This document shows, piece after piece, positions 46,083 through 55,560 of a DNA stretch of 64,000 nucleotides. Both the position numbers and the translations under genes were made by a program. Under the pieces are notes generated by a model that saw nothing but the letters and a program-made list of their open reading frames with translations, searched no databases and was not told where the DNA came from. The stretch's first letter is position 1. Each line of letters begins with the position of its first letter. Source of the stretch: Streptococcus sp. 1643 (GTDB taxonomy: Bacteria > Bacillota > Bacilli > Lactobacillales > Streptococcaceae); contig NZ_CP040231.1 in the NCBI RefSeq assembly GCF_006228325.1, positions 259,001-323,000 of the forward strand, read 5' to 3'.

Positions 46083-46791
46083 ATATATTGCCCACGCAGG
46101 TGTGGCCAGTAGGAGAAAAGCAGAAGAGTTGATCAAGCAAGGCTTGGTAACCGTCAACGGACAGGTAGTGCGTGAACTCGCAACGACCATCAAGTCAGGT
46201 GACAAGGTCGAAGTTGAGGGCCAGCCTATCTACAACGAAGAAAAGGTCTACTATTTGCTTAACAAACCACGTGGAGTGATTTCCAGTGTGACAGATGACA
46301 AGGGCCGCAAGACTGTTGTGGACCTCTTGCCCAATGTCAAGGAGCGCATTTACCCGGTTGGACGTTTGGACTGGGATACATCAGGTGTTTTAATTTTGAC
46401 CAATGATGGGGACTTTACGGATGAAATGATTCATCCCCGTAATGAGATTGACAAAGTCTATGTCGCGCGTGTTAAAGGTGTGGCTAATAAGGACAATCTC
46501 CGCCCTTTGACCCGTGGTCTTGAGATTGATGGCAAGAAAACCAAGCCAGCTGTTTATGAAATTCTCAAAGTGGATCCAGTCAAAAATCGCTCAGTAGTGC
46601 AGTTGACTATCCATGAAGGACGCAACCATCAGGTTAAAAAGATGTTTGAAGCCGTCGGTCTGCAAGTGGATAAGTTGTCTCGGACACGTTTTGGACACCT
46701 AGACTTGACAGGTCTGCGTCCTGGAGAATCCCGTCGTCTTAATAAAAAAGAAATCAGCCAACTACACACCATGGCTGTAACCAAGAAATAA
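46069..46791 (+). CDS. rluB: 23S rRNA pseudouridine synthase B
   Basis: This 240 aa enzyme has an S4 RNA-binding domain (residues 1-60, [20 protein letters not shown]) and an RsuA-type catalytic domain with the Asp in [17 protein letters not shown]. It makes a pseudouridine in helix 89-92 of 23S rRNA. It starts inside scpB, whose end is rich in purines that can serve as its ribosome site. Confidence 0.93.
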   Translation: MRINKYIAHAGVASRRKAEELIKQGLVTVNGQVVRELATTIKSGDKVEVEGQPIYNEEKVYYLLNKPRGVISSVTDDKGRKTVVDLLPNVKERIYPVGRLDWDTSGVLILTNDGDFTDEMIHPRNEIDKVYVARVKGVANKDNLRPLTRGLEIDGKKTKPAVYEILKVDPVKNRSVVQLTIHEGRNHQVKKMFEAVGLQVDKLSRTRFGHLDLTGLRPGESRRLNKKEISQLHTMAVTKK

Positions 46792-47042
46792 TGAAACGAA
46801 TCTTAATAGCGCCAGTACGCTTTTACCAACGTTTTATCTCGCCAGCCTTTCCGCCCTCATGCCGCTTTGAGCCGACTTGTTCCAACTACATGATTCAGGC
46901 TATTGAAAAACATGGCTTCAAGGGTGTTCTGATGGGCTTGGCTCGAATTTTACGTTGTCATCCCTGGTCGCCAATAGGAAAAGACCCCGTCCCAGACCAC
47001 TTTTCCCTCAAACGAAATCATAAACAAAAAGAATCAGCCTGA
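46791..47042 (+). CDS. yidD: Membrane protein insertion efficiency factor
   Basis: This 83 aa protein carries the YidD signature ([25 protein letters not shown]) with its conserved cysteines and the HPW motif ([18 protein letters not shown]). It helps YidC-type insertion. It starts at a TAATG overlap with rluB and ends the murI operon. Confidence 0.93.
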   Translation: MKRILIAPVRFYQRFISPAFPPSCRFEPTCSNYMIQAIEKHGFKGVLMGLARILRCHPWSPIGKDPVPDHFSLKRNHKQKESA

Positions 47043-47053
47043 TTCTTTTTTGT
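47026..47053 (+). terminator. Terminator after yidD
   Basis: The stem AAAGAATCA / TGATTCTTT with six T overlaps the yidD stop codon. Confidence 0.8.
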
Positions 47054-47145
47054 ATACTCTAGAAAGGAAGTTGGAAGATTAAGATTTCCCACTATCCTTC
47101 TCCTATAAAAAGTGGTAAAATGGAGGACAGAAAGAAGGAACTGAT

Positions 47146-48210
47146 ATGACAACATTATTTTCAAAAATCAAAGAAGTAACAGAGCTTGCTGCAATCTCAG
47201 GTCATGAAGCGCCTGTCCGGACTTATCTTCGTGAAAAGTTGACACCACACGTGGATGAAGTGGTGACAGATGGCTTGGGTGGTATTTTCGGTATCAAGCA
47301 TTCAGAAGCTGCGGATGCACCACGCGTCTTAGTCGCTTCTCACATGGACGAAGTTGGTTTTATGGTCAGCGAGATTAAGCCAGATGGAACCTTCCGTGTG
47401 GTTGAAATCGGTGGCTGGAACCCTATGGTGGTCAGCAGTCAACGCTTTAAACTCTTTACTCGTGACGGTCGTGAAATTCCCGTGATCTCAGGTTCTGTTC
47501 CTCCACATTTGACACGTGGAACAGGTGGGCCAACCATGCCAGCTATTTCAGATATCATTTTTGATGGTGGTTTTGCGGACAAGGCTGAGGCAGAAAGCTT
47601 TGGTATCCGTCCAGGTGACACCATTGTCCCTGATAGCTCTGCTATCTTGACAGCCAATGAAAAAAATATCATCTCAAAAGCTTGGGACAATCGCTACGGT
47701 GTCCTCATGGTAAGCGAGCTAGCAGAAGCCTTGTCAGGTCAAAAACTGGGAAATGAACTCTATCTTGGCTCTAACGTCCAAGAAGAGGTTGGTCTGCGTG
47801 GTGCTCATACATCTACAACTAAGTTTGATCCAGAAGTTTTCCTAGCCGTTGACTGCTCACCTGCTGGTGATGTTTATGGTGGCCAAGGCAAGATTGGGGA
47901 TGGAACTTTGATTCGCTTCTACGATCCAGGTCACTTGCTTCTCCCAGGAATGAAGGATTTCCTTTTGACAACGGCTGAAGAAGCGGGTATCAAGTACCAA
48001 TACTACTGTGGAAAAGGTGGAACGGACGCTGGAGCAGCTCATCTGAAAAATGGTGGTGTCCCATCAACAACCATCGGTGTCTGCGCTCGTTATATCCACT
48101 CTCACCAAACCCTCTACGCTATGGATGACTTCCTAGAAGCTCAAGCCTTCTTGCAAGCCTTGGTGAAAAAATTGGATCGTTCAACGGTTGATTTGATTAA
48201 AAATTATTAA
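47146..48210 (+). CDS. pepA: Glutamyl aminopeptidase (M42 family)
   Basis: This 354 aa zinc peptidase has the metal-binding motifs ASHMDEVGFMV (about residue 66), WDNRYG (about 182), the EE pair in VQEEVGLRG (about 212), DCSPAGD and the final His in IHSHQTL. It removes N-terminal Glu and Asp from peptides in the cytoplasm. A GAAGGAACTGAT site precedes the ATG. Confidence 0.94.
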   Translation: MTTLFSKIKEVTELAAISGHEAPVRTYLREKLTPHVDEVVTDGLGGIFGIKHSEAADAPRVLVASHMDEVGFMVSEIKPDGTFRVVEIGGWNPMVVSSQRFKLFTRDGREIPVISGSVPPHLTRGTGGPTMPAISDIIFDGGFADKAEAESFGIRPGDTIVPDSSAILTANEKNIISKAWDNRYGVLMVSELAEALSGQKLGNELYLGSNVQEEVGLRGAHTSTTKFDPEVFLAVDCSPAGDVYGGQGKIGDGTLIRFYDPGHLLLPGMKDFLLTTAEEAGIKYQYYCGKGGTDAGAAHLKNGGVPSTTIGVCARYIHSHQTLYAMDDFLEAQAFLQALVKKLDRSTVDLIKNY

Positions 48211-48230
48211 GCATAAGGGAGGTGATCAGG

Positions 48231-48527
48231 ATGGCAGAACCAAACCTAGAAAGCCTTATAAGAGATCTCTACAACCATGCTCGTCAGGGTTTGAGTGAAG
48301 ATTTAGTTGCTGCTCTCCTAGAGACTGCTAAAAAACTACCAACTACAAATGAGCAATTATTAGCAGTCCAACTCTCAGGACTTGTCAATCGTGAATTGCT
48401 CATCAATCCCAAACATCCAGCACCTGAATTGATCAACTTGGCGCGCTTTATCAAAAGAGAAGAGGCTAAGTACAGGGGCACGGCAGTTTCTGCTATCATG
48501 TTTGGTGAACTCTTTAAGATGCTTTGA
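48231..48527 (+). CDS. Bacteriocin immunity-like protein (EntA_Immun type)
   Basis: The ATG at 48231 has GGGAGGTGATC upstream; an upstream GTG overlaps that site and is less likely. The 98 aa, helical, cytosolic protein resembles enterocin A-type immunity proteins (four-helix bundle). No bacteriocin gene is visible nearby, so it may protect against bacteriocins of other strains. It is 20 nt after pepA and probably co-transcribed. Confidence 0.7.
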   Translation: MAEPNLESLIRDLYNHARQGLSEDLVAALLETAKKLPTTNEQLLAVQLSGLVNRELLINPKHPAPELINLARFIKREEAKYRGTAVSAIMFGELFKML

Positions 48528-48552
48528 TTCCATTGTGAATCAAAGCATTTTT
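48521..48552 (+). terminator. Terminator after the immunity-like gene
   Basis: The stem GCTTTGATTC / GAATCAAAGC with a 6-nt loop is followed by a T-rich run and overlaps the stop codon. Confidence 0.8.
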
Positions 48553-48584
48553 ATATGCTCCGAAAGAAATTCTTAATGAGGAGA

Positions 48585-48610
48585 CGAAAAAAACCATCCC
48601 ATTCAGGATA
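48585..48610 (-). terminator. Likely terminator of the Na/Pi cotransporter gene
   Basis: On the minus strand a short stem CTATCC / GGGATGG with a TGAAT loop is followed by seven T, just after the stop at 48623. Confidence 0.45.
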
Positions 48611-48622
48611 GCTTCTTGTTTA

Positions 48623-50254
48623 TTAGATTTGTTCAGCGATGACCTTTTCAGCTAGGTTCATAGCATGGTCAGACACACGAGTGTAGTGGGAAATGATGTC
48701 GATAAAGTTGACTCCAGCTTGTGTAGAACACTCACCCTTGTTAAGGCGTTTGATGTGGGTCTTTCTGAGAACGCGTTCCATATTGTTGATTTCTTTATGG
48801 CGTCCAATCAGACTCTGAGCTTTTTCAATATCATTGTTTTCCACACTATCAAGGGCCTCCTTGATAAATGCAGTTGTTGCTTGATAAATCTCAGCTAATT
48901 CCTCTAAAGCAGCATCAGAAAATTGAACATTCTTACGTTGGAGGTAGTCTGTTAGGTTGAGCAAGCCTTCTGCGTGGTCCCCAATCCGTTCCAAATCACG
49001 AGATGAATCCAGGATGTTGGTCAAGACTTCGCTTTCCTTTTGACTCAAGGATTCGCTTGAGAGTCTGATGAGGTAACGAGTGAGTTTTTCATCGATGGTG
49101 TTGATGGCTTCCTCTGTCTTGTGCCCTTTTTCAGCTACCTTTTCATCCAAACTGATGATATAGGTATAAGAAAGGTCAAAAGCTTTGGCTGCATAGTTCC
49201 CTAAGTGCAAAAGTTCTTTTTTAGCATTTCCTAGAGCGATAGAAGGAGATTGCTGGATAAGTTGCTCGTCGAGATAAAGGGGCTCGTACTTGACAACCTC
49301 GTCTTCACCAGGGATGAGCTTGGTTACAAAGTAGGCCAAGGCTCCGATGAATGGAAATTGTACAATGGTGTTACTTACGTTAAAGGCACCGTGAGAGAAG
49401 GCGATGGTCATCTCAGGTGAGAGGTGAAGGAGTGCCTGGAAGTACTCGATCATAGCAGTAAAGGGGCCTAATAGGATTAAGCAAAGAATAGTTCCTAAAA
49501 CGTTAAAGGTAACGTGGGTTGCCGCAACGCGCTTTGCAGAGACATTGGCTCCAGCTGCCGCGATGATAACGGTTAAGGTTGTCCCGATATTATCCCCGAA
49601 GAGAACTGGTAGTGAACCTTTAAGATCAAGGAACCCACCTGCATAGAGACCTTGCAAAATCCCGATTGTAGCCGAGGAAGCCTGGATGAGGACGGTAATC
49701 ACTGCACCAGCCACTACTCCTAAAATAGGATTTTGTCCCAAGGTTACCATATATTCCTTGAATTGTGGTAAATCTTTAAGCGGACTCATACCGGCACTGA
49801 TGAGGTTAAGGGCGTAGAAGATTCCCCCAACACCAAACAGGATGCGCCCGATATTGTTTGCTGTTCTGTTTTTTGTAAAGAAGAGGAACATGGTTCCAAG
49901 GAAAATCAAGGGTAAAGCATACTCGCCTAGTTTGAAACCGATGATAAAGGAAGTAACGGTGGTTCCGATGTTGGCTCCCATGATAATTCCAATAGCCTGT
50001 CTAAGAGTGAGAAGACTAGCGCTGACCAGCCCAACCGTGATAACTGTAACCCCTGTACTTGACTGAATCAGGGCGGTCACGACAATCCCGACTAGAACGC
50101 CTAAAAAGGGATTGCTAGTGTACTTGTCAATGTAAAAACGAAGGCGATCTCCAGCAGCTTGTTGCAAACCGTCTCCCATGGTCTTGATACTGTATAAAAA
50201 CAGTCCTAGACCTCCTAAAAAGTGAAATAAAATTTCCTGCCAATTAATGGACAT
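48623..50254 (-). CDS. Na/phosphate cotransporter family protein with PhoU domain
   Basis: This 543 aa protein has two inverted membrane repeats carrying the conserved QSSTGVTVI and QASSATIG motifs (NptA/PNaS type). A C-terminal PhoU-like helical domain runs from about residue 340 (LERIGDHAEGL, VSDHAMNLAE). It probably imports phosphate with sodium, the PhoU part regulating it. A GGAGG site precedes the ATG. It is a single-gene unit. Confidence 0.9.
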   Translation of the reverse strand: MSINWQEILFHFLGGLGLFLYSIKTMGDGLQQAAGDRLRFYIDKYTSNPFLGVLVGIVVTALIQSSTGVTVITVGLVSASLLTLRQAIGIIMGANIGTTVTSFIIGFKLGEYALPLIFLGTMFLFFTKNRTANNIGRILFGVGGIFYALNLISAGMSPLKDLPQFKEYMVTLGQNPILGVVAGAVITVLIQASSATIGILQGLYAGGFLDLKGSLPVLFGDNIGTTLTVIIAAAGANVSAKRVAATHVTFNVLGTILCLILLGPFTAMIEYFQALLHLSPEMTIAFSHGAFNVSNTIVQFPFIGALAYFVTKLIPGEDEVVKYEPLYLDEQLIQQSPSIALGNAKKELLHLGNYAAKAFDLSYTYIISLDEKVAEKGHKTEEAINTIDEKLTRYLIRLSSESLSQKESEVLTNILDSSRDLERIGDHAEGLLNLTDYLQRKNVQFSDAALEELAEIYQATTAFIKEALDSVENNDIEKAQSLIGRHKEINNMERVLRKTHIKRLNKGECSTQAGVNFIDIISHYTRVSDHAMNLAEKVIAEQI

Positions 50255-50467
50255 TTCTTTTTCCTCCGAAAAATAATAACGGAATTTCTCCTATTCTATT
50301 TTAAAGGATAAAAGTAAATCTCACAAGTGTTTAGCTGAAATTTTCATAAGAAACAAGAACTTTCTTTTAAAATGAAAGATAGATTCCCTTTAAGATAGAT
50401 GATTTATAGGATTGTGTCCAAATTTTACTGATTATTATCCTAGTTATAGTTTTTATGTTAAATAGAT

Positions 50468-50664
50468 TGACACCGCTTTCATATAGGATAAAATGAAGAT
50501 GATCCTGTTCTGGTGGTGTGCACTGAGAACAGTTACTTTTTATCAAAAAGTAAAGCGCTTATATGTTAGGAAGAAGAGAGAAGACTAATCGGATTTACGA
50601 ATCTTGGATTTTCTCATAAAAATAAAAAACAAGGTTTGACTGTAGATTGGTCAGGCCTTGTTTT
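50468..50664 (+). ncRNA. Candidate small RNA or leader-less 31-codon gene
   Basis: A consensus promoter (TTGACA at 50468-50473, 16-bp spacer, TAAAAT at 50490-50495) leads to a transcript of about 165 nt ending in a clear terminator. Inside are a hairpin CTGTTCT / AGAACAG (50506-50533) and a hairpin TTACTTTTT / AAAAAGTAA (50534-50554). An ATG at 50494-50496 opens a 31-codon frame (to 50589) starting MKMILFWWCALRTV and ending in a basic tail, but it would have no ribosome site. A structured small RNA is more likely; a membrane-active peptide is possible. Confidence 0.6.
50625..50664 (+). terminator. Terminator of the small transcript
   Basis: AAAACAAGG pairs with CCTTGTTTT around an inner TGAC / GTCA stem. 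T-rich sequence follows. Confidence 0.8.
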
Positions 50665-50836
50665 AATTAGTTTTTCTTTCGTTAATTAGTTATTTGGCAA
50701 GTTTTTTGTAGATTTTATTTTAAAAAATGCTAGTTTCAATTATAAGAAAGAACAAGAAAAGTTTAGGGTTTTTCTATCTCTTTTGCGGATTTTGTGATAT
50801 AATTAACACGTATAAAAAAAGAAGGAGTCATATCTA

Positions 50837-52036
50837 ATGGCAAAATTGACTGTTAAAGACGTTGACTTGAAAGGGAAAAAAGTTCTCGTTCGTGTTGACT
50901 TCAACGTACCTGTTAAAGATGGCGTGATTACCAATGACAACCGTATCACTGCAGCTCTTCCAACTATCAAGTACATCCTTGAACAAGGTGGACGTGCAAT
51001 CCTCTTCTCTCACCTTGGACGTGTAAAAGAAGAAGCAGACAAAGAAGGTAAATCACTTGCTCCTGTAGCTGCTGACTTGGCTACTAAATTGGGACAAGAA
51101 GTTAAATTTATCCCAGGTGTTACACGTGGTGCTGAATTGGAAGCCGCTGTTAACGCTCTTGAAGATGGACAAGTTCTCTTGGTTGAAAACACTCGTTTCG
51201 AAGATGTTGACGGCAAGAAAGAATCTAAAAATGACCCTGAGCTTGGTAAATACTGGGCATCACTTGGAGACGGTATCTTCGTAAACGATGCATTTGGTAC
51301 AGCTCACCGTGCACACGCATCTAACGTTGGTATCTCAGCAAACGTTGAAAAAGCAGTTGCTGGATTCCTTCTTGAAAACGAGATTGCTTACATCCAAGAA
51401 GCAGTTGAAGCTCCAGAACGTCCATTCGTAGCGATTCTTGGTGGTTCAAAAGTTTCAGACAAGATTGGTGTTATCGAAAACTTGCTTGAAAAAGCTGATA
51501 AAGTGCTTATCGGTGGTGGGATGACTTACACATTCTACAAAGCTCAAGGTATCGAAATCGGTAACTCACTTGTAGAAGAAGACAAATTGGATGTTGCAAA
51601 AGCTCTTCTTGAAAAAGCAAACGGCAAATTGATCTTGCCAGTTGACTCAAAAGAAGCAAACGCATTTGCTGACTATACTGAAGTGAAAGACACTGAAGGT
51701 GAAGCAGTAGACCCAGGTTTCCTTGGTTTGGATATCGGTCCAAAATCTATCGCTAAATTTGACGAAGCTTTGACTGGTGCGAAAACAGTTGTATGGAACG
51801 GACCTATGGGTGTGTTTGAAAACCCTGACTTCCAAGCTGGTACAATCGGTGTCATGGATGCTATCGTGAAACAACCAGGTGTGAAATCAATCATCGGTGG
51901 TGGTGACTCAGCTGCTGCAGCCATCAACCTTGGCCGTGCAGACAAGTTCTCATGGATCTCTACTGGTGGTGGAGCTTCAATGGAGCTTCTTGAAGGTAAA
52001 GTTCTTCCAGGATTGGCAGCACTTACAGAAAAATAA
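50837..52036 (+). CDS. pgk: Phosphoglycerate kinase
   Basis: This 399 aa glycolytic enzyme begins with [16 protein letters not shown] and has the ATP-site region GGGDSAAA and the hinge near NGPMGVFE. It converts 1,3-bisphosphoglycerate to 3-phosphoglycerate with ATP gain. An extended -10 promoter (TGATATAAT, -10 at 50798-50803) and an AGAAGGAG site precede it. Codon use is strongly biased, as expected for a highly expressed gene. Confidence 0.97.
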   Translation: MAKLTVKDVDLKGKKVLVRVDFNVPVKDGVITNDNRITAALPTIKYILEQGGRAILFSHLGRVKEEADKEGKSLAPVAADLATKLGQEVKFIPGVTRGAELEAAVNALEDGQVLLVENTRFEDVDGKKESKNDPELGKYWASLGDGIFVNDAFGTAHRAHASNVGISANVEKAVAGFLLENEIAYIQEAVEAPERPFVAILGGSKVSDKIGVIENLLEKADKVLIGGGMTYTFYKAQGIEIGNSLVEEDKLDVAKALLEKANGKLILPVDSKEANAFADYTEVKDTEGEAVDPGFLGLDIGPKSIAKFDEALTGAKTVVWNGPMGVFENPDFQAGTIGVMDAIVKQPGVKSIIGGGDSAAAAINLGRADKFSWISTGGGASMELLEGKVLPGLAALTEK

Positions 52037-52059
52037 GCTTTCTTAGATTAAATCATAGA

Positions 52060-52087
52060 AAAGAGGAACTCTGTTTCCTCTTTTTTA
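52060..52087 (+). terminator. pgk terminator
   Basis: The stem AAAGAGGAA / TTCCTCTTT with six T follows pgk. Confidence 0.8.
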
Positions 52088-52173
52088 TAGCCCGAAATTA
52101 AAAACGCTTCCTATTGATTTTCACTCATAAAATCAACTAATTTATGTTAAAATGGTAGTAGAAAGTTGAGATT

Positions 52174-52701
52174 ATGAGTTATTTTAAAAAATATAAATTT
52201 GATAAGTCACAGTTCAAGCTTGGTATGCGAACTTTCAAAACGGGGATTGCCGTATTTATAGTTCTCTTGATTTTTGGTTTTTTTGGCTGGAAGGGGCTTC
52301 AAATCGGAGCATTGACAGCGGTCTTTAGTTTACGAGAGAGCTTTGATAAGAGCGTCCATTTTGGAACTTCGCGTATCTTAGGAAATAGCATTGGCGGTTT
52401 TTACGCCCTTGTCTTTTTCCTCTTAAACACTTTATTTCATGGAGCCTTTTGGGTAACCTTACTAGTTGTTCCAATTTGCACCATGTTAACCATTATGACA
52501 AATGTTGCCATGAACAACAAGGCAGGAGTTATCGGTGGTGTAGCGGCTATGTTGATTATTACCCTATCAATACCAAGCGGAGAAACATTTTTGTACGTGT
52601 TTGCGCGCGTATTTGAAACATTTATGGGAGTTTTTGTCGCAATCCTTGTAAATTATGATATTGAGCAACTGAAACTCTTTTGGGAGAAAAAAAGAAAATA
52701 A
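52174..52701 (+). CDS. Aromatic acid exporter-like (ArAE_1/DUF939) membrane protein
   Basis: This 175 aa protein has about four to five hydrophobic helices preceded by a basic N-terminus. The segment LTAVFSLRESFDKSVHFGTSRILGNSIGG is typical of the ArAE_1/FUSC N-terminal membrane domain. It lacks the cytosolic C-terminal domain of longer relatives. Function is unproven. It lies upstream of the glnR promoter and ends right before the GlnR box. Confidence 0.7.
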   Translation: MSYFKKYKFDKSQFKLGMRTFKTGIAVFIVLLIFGFFGWKGLQIGALTAVFSLRESFDKSVHFGTSRILGNSIGGFYALVFFLLNTLFHGAFWVTLLVVPICTMLTIMTNVAMNNKAGVIGGVAAMLIITLSIPSGETFLYVFARVFETFMGVFVAILVNYDIEQLKLFWEKKRK

Positions 52702-52718
52702 TGTTACATTTTGTGACA
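52702..52718 (+). promoter_or_regulatory. GlnR box
   Basis: TGTTACATTTTGTGACA fits the consensus TGTNA-N7-TNACA exactly and lies 7 nt upstream of the -35 box of glnRA. Confidence 0.9.
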
Positions 52719-52725
52719 TTATTCG

Positions 52726-52754
52726 TTGACGTATGTCTTTTTTTAGACTATAAT
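52726..52754 (+). promoter_or_regulatory. glnRA promoter
   Basis: TTGACG (52726-52731), a 17-bp spacer and TATAAT (52749-52754) form a near-consensus promoter next to the GlnR box. Confidence 0.85.
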
Positions 52755-52777
52755 AGACAGGAAGAAGGAAATTGTAA

Positions 52778-53134
52778 ATGAAGGAAAGAGAATTTCGCCG
52801 AAATATGGCTGTTTTTCCTATCGGCAGTGTTATGAAATTGACTGATCTCTCGGCGCGTCAGATTCGTTATTATGAAGATCAAGAGTTGATAAAGCCTGAT
52901 CGAAACGAAGGAAACCGTCGCATGTATTCCTTGAATGACATGGATCGTCTACTTGAAATCAAAGATTATATCTCTGAAGGTCATAATATTGCTGCGATTA
53001 AGAAAAAATATGCTGAACGCGAGGCGAAGTCCAAGAAAGCCGTGAGTCAGACGGAAGTGCGTCGTGCACTTCACAATGAACTCCTCCAGCAGGGGCGCTT
53101 TGCTTCAGTACGGTCACCCTTTGGTCGCGGTTAG
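52778..53134 (+). CDS. glnR: MerR-family nitrogen regulator GlnR
   Basis: The 118 aa protein has a MerR winged helix (MKLTDLSARQIRYYEDQELIKPDR) and a short C-terminal tail that senses feedback-inhibited glutamine synthetase. It represses glnRA and other nitrogen genes when glutamine is plentiful. The upstream GlnR box indicates autoregulation. It is 38 nt before glnA. Confidence 0.95.
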   Translation: MKEREFRRNMAVFPIGSVMKLTDLSARQIRYYEDQELIKPDRNEGNRRMYSLNDMDRLLEIKDYISEGHNIAAIKKKYAEREAKSKKAVSQTEVRRALHNELLQQGRFASVRSPFGRG

Positions 53135-53172
53135 GCAATCGCAAGTAGTCATATATATTAAGGAGAAAACCC

Positions 53173-54519
53173 ATGCCAATCACAGCTGCAGATATTCGTC
53201 GTGAAGTCAAGGAAAAAAATGTTACCTTTATCCGTCTCATGTTTTCAGATATTCTGGGAACCATGAAAAACGTCGAAATTCCTGCTACAGATGAACAGTT
53301 AGATAAGGTCTTGTCAAACAAAGCCATGTTTGATGGCTCTTCTATTGAAGGTTTTGTACGTATCAATGAGTCAGATATGTACTTGTACCCAGACTTGGAT
53401 ACATGGACAGTCTTCCCTTGGGGAGATGAAAATGGAAGTGTTGCAGGTTTGATCTGTGATGTCTATACAACAGAAGGCGAACCCTTTGCAGGTGACCCTC
53501 GTGGTAATCTGAAGCGTGCACTTCGTCATATGGAAGAAGTAGGATTCAAATCTTTCAACCTTGGTCCAGAACCAGAATTCTTCCTATTTAAGTTGGATGA
53601 AAATGGGGATCCAACACTTGAAGTAAATGACAAGGGTGGCTACTTTGATTTGGCGCCTACTGACCTTGCGGACAATACACGTCGTGAAATTGTGAATGTC
53701 TTGACCAAAATGGGATTTGAAGTAGAAGCGAGTCACCACGAGGTTGCGGTTGGACAACATGAAATTGACTTCAAGTATGATGAAGTCCTCCGTGCCTGTG
53801 ACAAGATTCAAATCTTTAAACTCGTTGTTAAAACCATTGCTCGCAAACACGGTCTTTACGCAACCTTTATGGCGAAACCAAAATTTGGTATCGCTGGATC
53901 AGGTATGCACTGTAATATGTCCTTGTTTGATGCAGAAGGAAACAATGCCTTCTTTGATCCAAATGATCCAAAAGGAATGCAGTTGTCTGAAACAGCCTAC
54001 CATTTCCTTGGTGGTTTGATCAAGCATGCTTACAACTATACTGCCATCATGAACCCAACAGTTAACTCATACAAACGTTTGGTTCCAGGTTATGAAGCGC
54101 CTGTTTACATTGCTTGGGCTGGTCGTAATCGTTCGCCACTTGTGCGCGTACCAGCTTCACGTGGTATGGGAACTCGTCTCGAGTTGCGTTCGGTGGACCC
54201 AATGGCAAACCCATACATCGCTATGGCTGTTCTTTTGGAAGTTGGTTTGCATGGTATTGAAAACAAAATCGAAGCACCAGCTCCTATCGAAGAAAATATC
54301 TACATCATGACAGCAGAAGAGCGTAAGGAAGCTGGAATTACTGATCTTCCATCAACTCTTCATAACGCCTTGAAAGCTTTGACAGAAGATGAAGTGGTCA
54401 AGGCAGCCCTAGGTGAACACATCTACACTAGCTTCCTTGAAGCGAAGCGTATCGAGTGGGCTAGCTATGCGACCTTTGTTTCACAATGGGAAGTTGATAA
54501 TTATTTAGATCTTTACTAA
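53173..54519 (+). CDS. glnA: Glutamine synthetase, type I-alpha
   Basis: This 448 aa enzyme makes glutamine from glutamate and ammonia with ATP. It has the beta-Grasp N-terminus, the DGSSIEGF region (about 54), the [11 protein letters not shown] metal site (about 131), the [15 protein letters not shown] region and [13 protein letters not shown]. The short form lacks the adenylylation loop insert of the beta type, consistent with control by GlnR and feedback. An AAGGAGAAAACCC site precedes the ATG. Confidence 0.97.
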   Translation: MPITAADIRREVKEKNVTFIRLMFSDILGTMKNVEIPATDEQLDKVLSNKAMFDGSSIEGFVRINESDMYLYPDLDTWTVFPWGDENGSVAGLICDVYTTEGEPFAGDPRGNLKRALRHMEEVGFKSFNLGPEPEFFLFKLDENGDPTLEVNDKGGYFDLAPTDLADNTRREIVNVLTKMGFEVEASHHEVAVGQHEIDFKYDEVLRACDKIQIFKLVVKTIARKHGLYATFMAKPKFGIAGSGMHCNMSLFDAEGNNAFFDPNDPKGMQLSETAYHFLGGLIKHAYNYTAIMNPTVNSYKRLVPGYEAPVYIAWAGRNRSPLVRVPASRGMGTRLELRSVDPMANPYIAMAVLLEVGLHGIENKIEAPAPIEENIYIMTAEERKEAGITDLPSTLHNALKALTEDEVVKAALGEHIYTSFLEAKRIEWASYATFVSQWEVDNYLDLY

Positions 54520-54525
54520 TATAGA

Positions 54526-54556
54526 AGAAAGATTGCCTTAGGGTGATCTTTTTTTG
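54526..54556 (+). terminator. glnRA terminator
   Basis: The stem AAAGATTGCC / GGGTGATCTTT (one mismatch and G-T pairs) is followed by seven T. Confidence 0.75.
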
Positions 54557-54630
54557 CATTTTATATCGAGCTGTGATATATTTTATATAACGAAGCGCGA
54601 TGTATCGAACTAAATAGGAGGTGTGGTTAA

Positions 54631-54951
54631 ATGGAATTAACAGATAAGATTAGGCGTGTTTACCTTCCCATGACTGAAACGGGTTTTTATATCTTGTTCT
54701 GTTTACAGAAGGAGAACCATGGATATGGTATCACACAAAAGGTCAAGGAGATGACAGATTCACAAGTTTTGATTAGTCCTGGAACTATGTATGGAACCTT
54801 GTCAAAGATGGAAAAGGATGGCTTGATTTTCTTTGTCCGAGAGGAGGAAAAACGTAAAATCTATCAGATTACAGACTTGGGACGCAAAGTCTTAGATATT
54901 GAATTGAAACGTATTGAACGACTCTATAGAAACAGTCTGGAGGAAGGATGA
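54631..54951 (+). CDS. PadR-family transcriptional regulator
   Basis: The 106 aa protein has the PadR winged helix (FYILFCLQKENHGYGITQKV; LISPGTMYGTLSKMEKDGLI). An AGGAGGTG site precedes the ATG. It leads a three-gene operon with two DUF2812 membrane proteins, a common PadR arrangement. An imperfect dyad (ATCGAGC ... GCGCGAT, about 54567-54602) upstream may be its operator. Confidence 0.85.
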   Translation: MELTDKIRRVYLPMTETGFYILFCLQKENHGYGITQKVKEMTDSQVLISPGTMYGTLSKMEKDGLIFFVREEEKRKIYQITDLGRKVLDIELKRIERLYRNSLEEG

Positions 54952-55526
54952 TGGAAAAGAAGGTTATTTATAGAATTGCTACCATTGCGGATTATGATAG
55001 GGAGGCTCTATACTTTAGAGAAATGCATGTCAAGGGCTGGAAACTTACGGAAGTAAGCTACTCTAACTTAGTAGTTGCGGTTAAGTATACTTTTGAAAAG
55101 TGCCAACCGGAGCAGGTGTCTTATCAGTTGGACTTTTATCCCAAGAAAAAATCAGAGAGAGCCTCCTATTTACAACTATTTAAAGACTGTGGCTGGGAGC
55201 ATATTACAGACTTGAATAGTTTTTCCTATTTTAGAAAAGCACATTCTGAAATTGAATCGAATACTGAGTTTGAAATCTATAATGACGCTACAGGGAAGTT
55301 AGCAATAATCAAACGGATTTTAATAATGCGGATGCTTCCTATTTTGATTCTATTTTTAGCTCTACTACCGGTTTTCTCAAAGTTTGTCAGTGGAGCTAGT
55401 TCTTTCAGTTGGGGAATGTTTTTGATTGTCATAATAGATTGTGTTTTATTGCTAGTTTTTGCGGTTCAGATTTCTTATATTTTTTGGAGATTGTTTCAAA
55501 AATGGAAAGAATTATCTGATAAATAA
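54951..55526 (+). CDS. DUF2812-type membrane protein, 191 aa
   Basis: The ATG at 54951 is better spaced from GGAGGAAGG than the ATG just before it. The soluble N-terminal domain shows the DUF2812 pattern (DYDREALYFREMHVKGWKL; FEKCQPEQVSYQLDF; DCGWEHI). Two membrane helices (about 122-142 and 155-175) end the protein. PadR-DUF2812 pairs occur in firmicutes and often respond to antimicrobial stress; the job is unknown. Confidence 0.75.
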   Translation: MEKKVIYRIATIADYDREALYFREMHVKGWKLTEVSYSNLVVAVKYTFEKCQPEQVSYQLDFYPKKKSERASYLQLFKDCGWEHITDLNSFSYFRKAHSEIESNTEFEIYNDATGKLAIIKRILIMRMLPILILFLALLPVFSKFVSGASSFSWGMFLIVIIDCVLLLVFAVQISYIFWRLFQKWKELSDK

Positions 55527-55560
55527 AGCAATACCTGTTTTCTAATCTGGAGGTAAGACA

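Larger units (their letters stand above)
50255..50836. other. 582-bp spacer with an independent small transcript
   Basis: Besides the small RNA/peptide candidate (50468-50664) and the pgk promoter, I see only AT-rich sequence. No BOX or RUP repeat is present here. Confidence 0.5.
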
